From: Pycnopodia helianthoides | Lineage: Eukaryota > Echinodermata > Asteroidea > Forcipulatida > Asteriidae | Assembly: GCA_032158295.1 (NCBI GenBank) | Contig: CM063245.1 | Span: 27,353,226 to 27,417,225 of the forward strand | Length of the DNA stretch: 64,000 nucleotides | Direction: 5' to 3' | Shown here: positions 58,156-64,000 of the stretch, piece after piece | How positions within the stretch are numbered: the first letter of the stretch is position 1 | Layout: each line of letters opens with the position of its first letter | Position numbers and translations under genes: made by a program | Notes under the pieces: model-generated | What the model was told of the DNA's origin: nothing | What the model saw: the letters and a program-made list of their open reading frames with translations, nothing else | Databases searched by the model: none

Positions 58156-59106
58156 CTGTAATTTCTTGTGTATAAAACGCATCTTATCTGACTTTCAAAG
58201 GACCAAAAAAATCAGTGTCTTATCTAACGGTGCACCTTGTCTGGTATCACTTGAGTTCACTGTGACAATCAGTGTGTGTATTCTTACATTTTTGTACTGT
58301 AAAATAATCCTTTCTTTCATCCAGAGTAATCCTACTTGCTATAATTGTATTAAAATAAAACCTACACCGTACACCCGTTGTATAATTTTAACAAGCTTTG
58401 ACGCAACTTACCGAAGAACGAAGTCACTGGCCATGCTGCTGCCCACAATAATAATTATCATACCGGCGCGAACCAGCAATGACCAGCTTGTACATGGCTA
58501 GTGCACACACCAGTGACATGCTAGTCTTTATTAATCAAGTCATTTTTGTATTTTATCGTGTAATGCAACGTTAGATTTTGCAAACAGAGGGAGTAAGCCT
58601 ACGTTCTTGTTGTGAAAGCGTTGTTATGCAAGCGCCCTCTAGCATTCGGTAGTTCTTACATGTAGTGTAGCAAGCAAAAATGGCTGATAACAAAGACTAG
58701 CAGCCCACCCATTGGGAACTGTTACCACAACGTGTGTGTGTGCGTGCTCGTTGCATGGAAAGAAAACAAAACATAAAGCTATGTTTTTTTAGAAAAAAAA
58801 TATTCAAACAAAAATGAACACACACAAAATTAAAAAATAGAAGCGATGTTTTACTAACGTTCGTGATTTTTAAAATTACAATCTCTTTGCGTTATGGGAA
58901 GTGTCGTACCAGCACAATGACCCCCTTAAGTGGTGATGTACCAACCCTGAATGGGAACCCTGAATGGGTTTGCAGACCACTATGTGAAAAGTAATGATGC
59001 GTCTTATATGGTGTTGCGCCTTATACGTTTAAAATAAAATTCTACTTCGGGGGTTTTAAGGTAATGCGCCTTAAACGCCAAGCGCCTTATACGCAGGTAA
59101 TGACGG
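58156..59106. mobile_element. TA-flanked DNA transposon remnant (951 bp)
   Basis: TA lies on both sides (58154-58155, 59107-59108). The left end CTGTAATTTCTTGTGTATAA and the inverted right end CCGTCATTACCTGCGTATAA are about 25-bp imperfect terminal repeats running into AACGC/GGCGC. TA duplication suggests a Tc1/mariner/pogo-type origin. No transposase frame was seen. The MASDFVLR-plus-donor look-alike at about 58410 falls inside it. Confidence 0.55.
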
Positions 59107-59108
59107 TA

Positions 59109-62100
59109 GTCTGCAGAGACTAGTGCAAGTTTACACTCTACACAACAAGCCAAACCTATTTACACCAACGGTCTTCAGAGAGACTAGTCCAAGTCTAGAC
59201 TTCCTGGCCAATACAAAGACACATGATATCTCTGACACATCTAGTTTACACCTAGCTCAATTACCCATGAGATGTCACCTATTCCATGTACATCCCTCAT
59301 AATGTACCCTACAATACAGGGCTAACATTTGATAGTTAATGACAGTATTGGTTTACAATGTACCAGTACCATCTTTGTTGGGCATGCTGTGTATGGTAAG
59401 ACCATAACTCTATGGTTAAGTCATGAAGGAAGGCGTACTGTAAGATTAGAAGTCAATGACTTTTCTTCTTGATGCAGCATTTAGATAGGATTTGTAGAAT
59501 CAGTCCATACAACATTTAATCATGCAACAATAATTCATAACTGAATTCTTTTGTTTTGACAAATGTCACTAAGATGGTGCCTCTTTATTACAATGTAGCC
59601 ACCTTTGTAAAGTATGCTTCCCTGCACCCTCAATGACAATTAAATGGTTGATACATGTAATAAACAAGTTGTTTTAATTATCTTTTTTTTTTCATTTCAG
59701 TTGCATTTATTTGAATGGACAAAGAGAAAGATAAGTGCAGTAGGTTGGGAGTATGCATAGGCTTTAATTACTTTCCTCATAATGCAGTCAGATGAGTGTA
59801 ATGATAATAGTAAATGACAAGAAATATCAATTGTATCCGCAGGATGTACAACAAACATTGAATTGATGACAACCATAATTCTAGTCATTCCACCATTGTA
59901 TATCACAACGAACGTAATCAACCAAACAATTTGCTACATAAATTGACTACAAGCTTGTAGTATACAGTAACAAGTTATGATGTAATTCTAACTATTGTGC
60001 ATGGATGTCAACATATGAGTTTAGACAATGACATGCAAAGGTGACTCACACTCTGAAATTACAGACTTTTAAAAAATAGCATATTCAGTAATTAAAAGAA
60101 CAAAACTATCGGCTGTCTATGTAATTTACATACTTACATTTTAAAGTAATTATTTAAAAACAAAATGGCAGTCTGCCAACTCAGAACGAATACCTTAATC
60201 TTTTCAATACATTGTCAGAAGCAAAACGAAATTCTACAAACAAGCATTTCAGTACTCCTGGTAATACAAGATACAAGTGTAAACACAGGCTACAGTGCAA
60301 ATGACTAGCATTGCAAATGGCTGCATCTACAATACACTTTGCAGTTTGCACAATGGTTTATTTCTTTTGTTCAGATGCCACAATACTAATGGGAGGTAAA
60401 TTGATGACAAAATGACACACAAATTTTTTCTTTAAAGATTGACCTTTAAATCAAGATTCTTGCCTCTAAAGATTTGTCACACTGTGGTTGTCTTGATGAG
60501 GTACTCAGTACGTGCAATAACAACTCTGTATGTAATTATTCAATGGAAAGAGATATGACTAGTTCAGCTACCGATTTTCATCAAATGTTTCTGAATGGAA
60601 GAACTGAAACATATCTGCAATAAGCTTAAGCTCTGTGTTCTGATCTTATTATACAATTTATGTAGGGCCAATATATTTTTCTTTTATTAAATATTTTGCT
60701 TCAAGCATGAAGGGAGGGTTAAGGTAAATTTTGGGGAGTAAATTTGAATACAAACACATTTTCAACAGCCTCACATTTCAACCCTAGCAGAGTCTTTCTC
60801 AAAGGATAAAAGTAGTGGATGATGATAAGCATTAAGATTGTTTTAAGGAGCATGTTTTGCTGAAGGCCATGAGCCCCCACACAACAACTACAATTATCTT
60901 GGCATCCATGTTCTAATTCTCACATGCATGAATTAAAACACATTCTTGCTGTATCTCTGTTATCTTCACCATTGTATACTGCAATAGGCACATGCCTGAA
61001 TTCCAAGTCACTTTTGGCACACATTCCTTACATTGTTAGCACAGACTGTCTTCATCACACCAAGGACCCTTAACTCACCTGTCACTGCAAGCCATGCACT
61101 GACATCTTGTAAATGGTTCCTGCCCCTCCCAGATAAATCACAAAAGACAGGTGTGTTTGCAGAAGATGCCCAAATGCCCATGTATATATGGATCCATGTG
61201 ATGGGAGTGAATCCTTAATCTTATCAAACATCTAGGCTTTGTACTTCTCAGCTACAAGTATCTCCATTGCGAATGAGCAAATTCACTGAACCTTGTGCAA
61301 TACACGTACGTGTACTTTCAATGTAAACAAATCACATGATTTGGGATAATTATGACCTCATTACCTGAATTCCAGGAATGGAGGTAATTAATTTTTAATG
61401 AGAATCTTGTTTACAAGTGTGGTGGGTTGTTTGTACTCTTCATGGTTACACCATTACTTAAAAATCTGTTAAAAAACAGAGACCGATGGAGACACACACA
61501 GCTCTTCTTTACTCAGCCATTCCATGTGGCTTTCCTGTTGTAGTTTACCAACATTGAAAATATCTTAATAATCGTGGTCTGTAAATCCAGCTGCAGGAAA
61601 ATACCACCAGCAGTAGAACCCAGAATGCAAAGTTCAAAGGTACGCTTTCCGAAAAGACCAAAGCTAGCTGGAGTATCCGTGGCTTTCCCATCAAAGAGCA
61701 AATATTGGAAAGGAGTTAAAAAGAAGAAGGATATGACTTCCAAATCCTGTCCCAGATCTCTAAGCCAATATCAATCTTAATCTGACCCACAAATTGAATA
61801 AATAGTATGAGGAGAGCATCCTACTTCCTCCACACCAATCTGATTAGTGGGTAGGAGGAGGAGGTGATCAAGCTTCAGAAACACCTGTACTTGGTCTCAC
61901 TGAGCCATACCCCTGGATGATTGCTTAGGGGTTGGTAAAGAATCTCTCTGTCAGCTAACCTACATCTTGTCTTATATAATGTTCATGTATGTTTGGAAAT
62001 GAGGACAATTACATCAACCAATAACTAAAGCTGTTTTACAGAGCAAATATAATGTTATTGAATTTTGACAACATCAGAATAGGGTGACATACATGATTGT

Positions 62101-64000
62101 GTGAACATGTAGGCCCTACATATGGGTTTATCAACAATTATTTTTCATCACTTGGAGAAATTTGAAAACTGGTTCACCTTTAAAAAGTTATGATGATGAT
62201 GATGATGATTAAATAAAACATGTTATATCCAAAACACGAGTTGTGGACCAACCATGTACTCTAATCTTGCTCCATGTTCTAATTTACCTGAGCCATCAGC
62301 CATACCTGCCAAAGACCACTCGAAACATAATTCAAAGCTGGAAAAGCTGAGACAACAAGTGACGAGAGGCTGAGACAAGTGACAAGGGCCAAGTGAACAG
62401 CTTGTTCTGTTCCTACTTCATCATGAGAGAAAATGTATAATTCTGTACACCCATAACATACCCATAACATTAACAATCACTGTCCAAGGAAAACACATAG
62501 AACTCATCGATGCAGCTACCAAAGATATACTACAAAGTAAGCTTTATGAACATTATCTAATGGGGGAATACAACCTGCACAAAATTGGTTGAATGTCCAA
62601 GGCTTATATGAAGCAAATGGTAGCAGCTGGATAATATAAACAAACAACATACCTAGTATCTCAAAATACTCTTGATGTTTACAATAGATAGCCACAGTAG
62701 TTATCTGAATCTGTACCAGGAGTAAATATTATCATTTGCAATTTAAATTGGAGTGATTGTACTGAATAGAGTGTGTCTGGATTGAACCAGACAGGCTCCA
62801 TCAAGATGCAACTACAGCAACACCATGAACTGCACAGGTACTTAAAGAAAAATTACAAAACCTTCAATGTTGACATGAATATCATTCAAAATAAGAGAAA
62901 CAAACACAATCCATTTGAACTGTTCCTTGCTCTATGGTGACATGAAGTGTAATTGCACACTGCTATGAGGCACCTGGCTGGATTTAAGGGCATGGCCTCC
63001 GTGGCTTATTCTTGACCAAATTTCAAGGATTTTTTATGCAGAAATTTCCATAACTTGCCATAAGAAAAAAAAATGTCACAGGAAACCAGTTGCAAATACT
63101 GCTGGAGAGTAAGTTGGAAGTGAAAGTAAAATCATATCATTTAGACCAATGGGACATCATCTATTTCTTTGGCATTTGGCCACCTACCACTAAGAGAGGA
63201 AGTACCTAGAATTTGCCAACAAAAACAAGATTATACACAATGGAAGGTTTATCATACATCCTTTCTCATCTTCAGTTGAGTAACCTACCAAGCCTTTATT
63301 ATCACCAGTCAAATATCACTACTAACCCACAAAACTCATCAGTACCCAGTTGTCTCTGACCACCCTGTATTACTTTATCAACCTCATTATCCTCAGTCAG
63401 TCTATTCATGGAGGAAAGATCTATTGGAGGCAAACTGTCTGACAGTAAGTATAAGTAACAAAACCAGCAAGAGACAATCCATTATCTTGGAGCACTTCCA
63501 GTTTGACAGGGGTTAAATAAGAGCAAGCTGGTAAGGATTTTGATAACCTGGGTTTCAGTCTTCTAATGGCTCTTCACACCTTAACAGTGTTTGACTGGTT
63601 GAATACTAATGGAGCAAAAGCTACTTGTTTTGTCACCAGAGACGGTAAAGCTGTGGATAATGGCTTATGAGTGACAAGACCATTAGAATGATGCAAGAGA
63701 TCATTTGCATGATGAATGATTAATCTTAGTTATGTGTTGCACTCTTTGTTTAATGAGAATGTAATTACTGACCTAACTCACAGTTAATAATAGCTGCATA
63801 ATGAAGAATTGATGCTGTAAATTAGCATAGGTTCTCTGATGGATGGAAGGACAGTTTTCATTTCAGAAACAGAACCTATTGTATTAAACATGTTATATAA
63901 TTGTAAACCAACAACAACTTTAACAACCCCAAATTTAGGAATTTGTGATCTAAACGAGCTTAGATTCCTGACATTACCAAACTAAATGATACTTCATTTT
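59109..64000. other. AT-rich sequence with no supported gene
   Basis: A GAT microsatellite lies at 62193-62210. A 46-codon minus-strand frame ending at a donor-like GACAG|gtgagt (about 61079-61215) was examined; it shows no known domain. No ankyrin repeat, SH3 or RNA gene was recognised. Confidence 0.5.
62288..62305 (-). CDS. possible Caskin microexon or alternative first exon (weak)
   Basis: 18 nt between acceptor ctttggcag and donor TCAG|gtaaat. It reads GT ATG GCT GAT GGC TCA G, phase 1 on both sides, so it can splice to 52912 and would give MADGSGSLSQQS if its ATG were used. Phase fit alone is weak evidence. Confidence 0.18.

Noticed and set aside
58400..58440. Minus-strand ATG with MASDFVLR and a donor CTTCG|gtaagt
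   Set aside because: Lies inside the TA-flanked transposon remnant, and no phase-compatible partner was found.
61033..61218. Minus-strand frame ending NHLQDVSAWLAVT at a donor-like gtgagt
   Set aside because: Phase would fit Caskin, but there is no recognisable domain and acceptor choice is arbitrary; the plus strand is equally open. Not enough to annotate.

Overview
The window is eukaryotic, almost certainly animal, DNA. It is AT-rich, most sequence is non-coding, the genes are broken by GT-AG introns of about 0.2 to 5 kb, and the gaps are full of small transposons, tRNA-derived SINEs and tandem repeats. The Caskin gene makes it a bilaterian. The mix of an intron-bearing YeeE/YedE-type gene, TTAA-flanked hairpin elements and tRNA-SINEs suggests a marine invertebrate deuterostome, with an echinoderm as my best guess (inference, not proof).

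Two protein-coding genes can be assembled exon by exon, both on the minus strand. (1) 26243 down to 18809: nine coding exons join with consistent phases into a 349-residue multi-pass membrane protein of the YeeE/YedE (sulfur-transport, PF04143) family. It carries the CPGIVLAQ and GGCTSGHG signatures and includes a 25-nt microexon. (2) 52912 down to 32307: the last thirteen exons of a Caskin-type scaffold gene, with linker exons, two tandem SAM domains, a very long Pro/Ser-rich exon and a conserved C-terminal tail. The ankyrin and SH3 exons expected at the N-terminus were not found and probably lie beyond the window or in the unresolved 53-64 kb part. The long Caskin exon appears to change reading frame twice within about 300 bp.

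Layout: 1-18 kb is intergenic, with a hAT-like element (4.4-6.4 kb), a (GGCTGY)n expansion (6.8-7.0 kb), TTAA-flanked foldback elements (7.3-8.0 and 12.0-12.3 kb), minisatellites (8.4 and 16.2 kb) and two weak orphan exon candidates (10.15 kb minus, 11.24 kb plus). 18.4-26.2 kb is the YeeE-like gene. 26.3-31 kb is a spacer with another TTAA element. 31-53 kb is Caskin; its introns hold a 1.2-kb satellite of 45-bp units built on a tRNA A-box, a SINE whose B-box is split by a hairpin insertion, another tRNA-SINE and several minisatellites. 53-64 kb is probably Caskin intron or upstream DNA, with a TA-flanked DNA transposon at 58.2-59.1 kb.

The two genes have no evident functional link. One is a putative membrane permease for a small sulfur compound, the other a synaptic or junctional scaffold. 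They are simply neighbours in the same orientation, about 6 kb apart.
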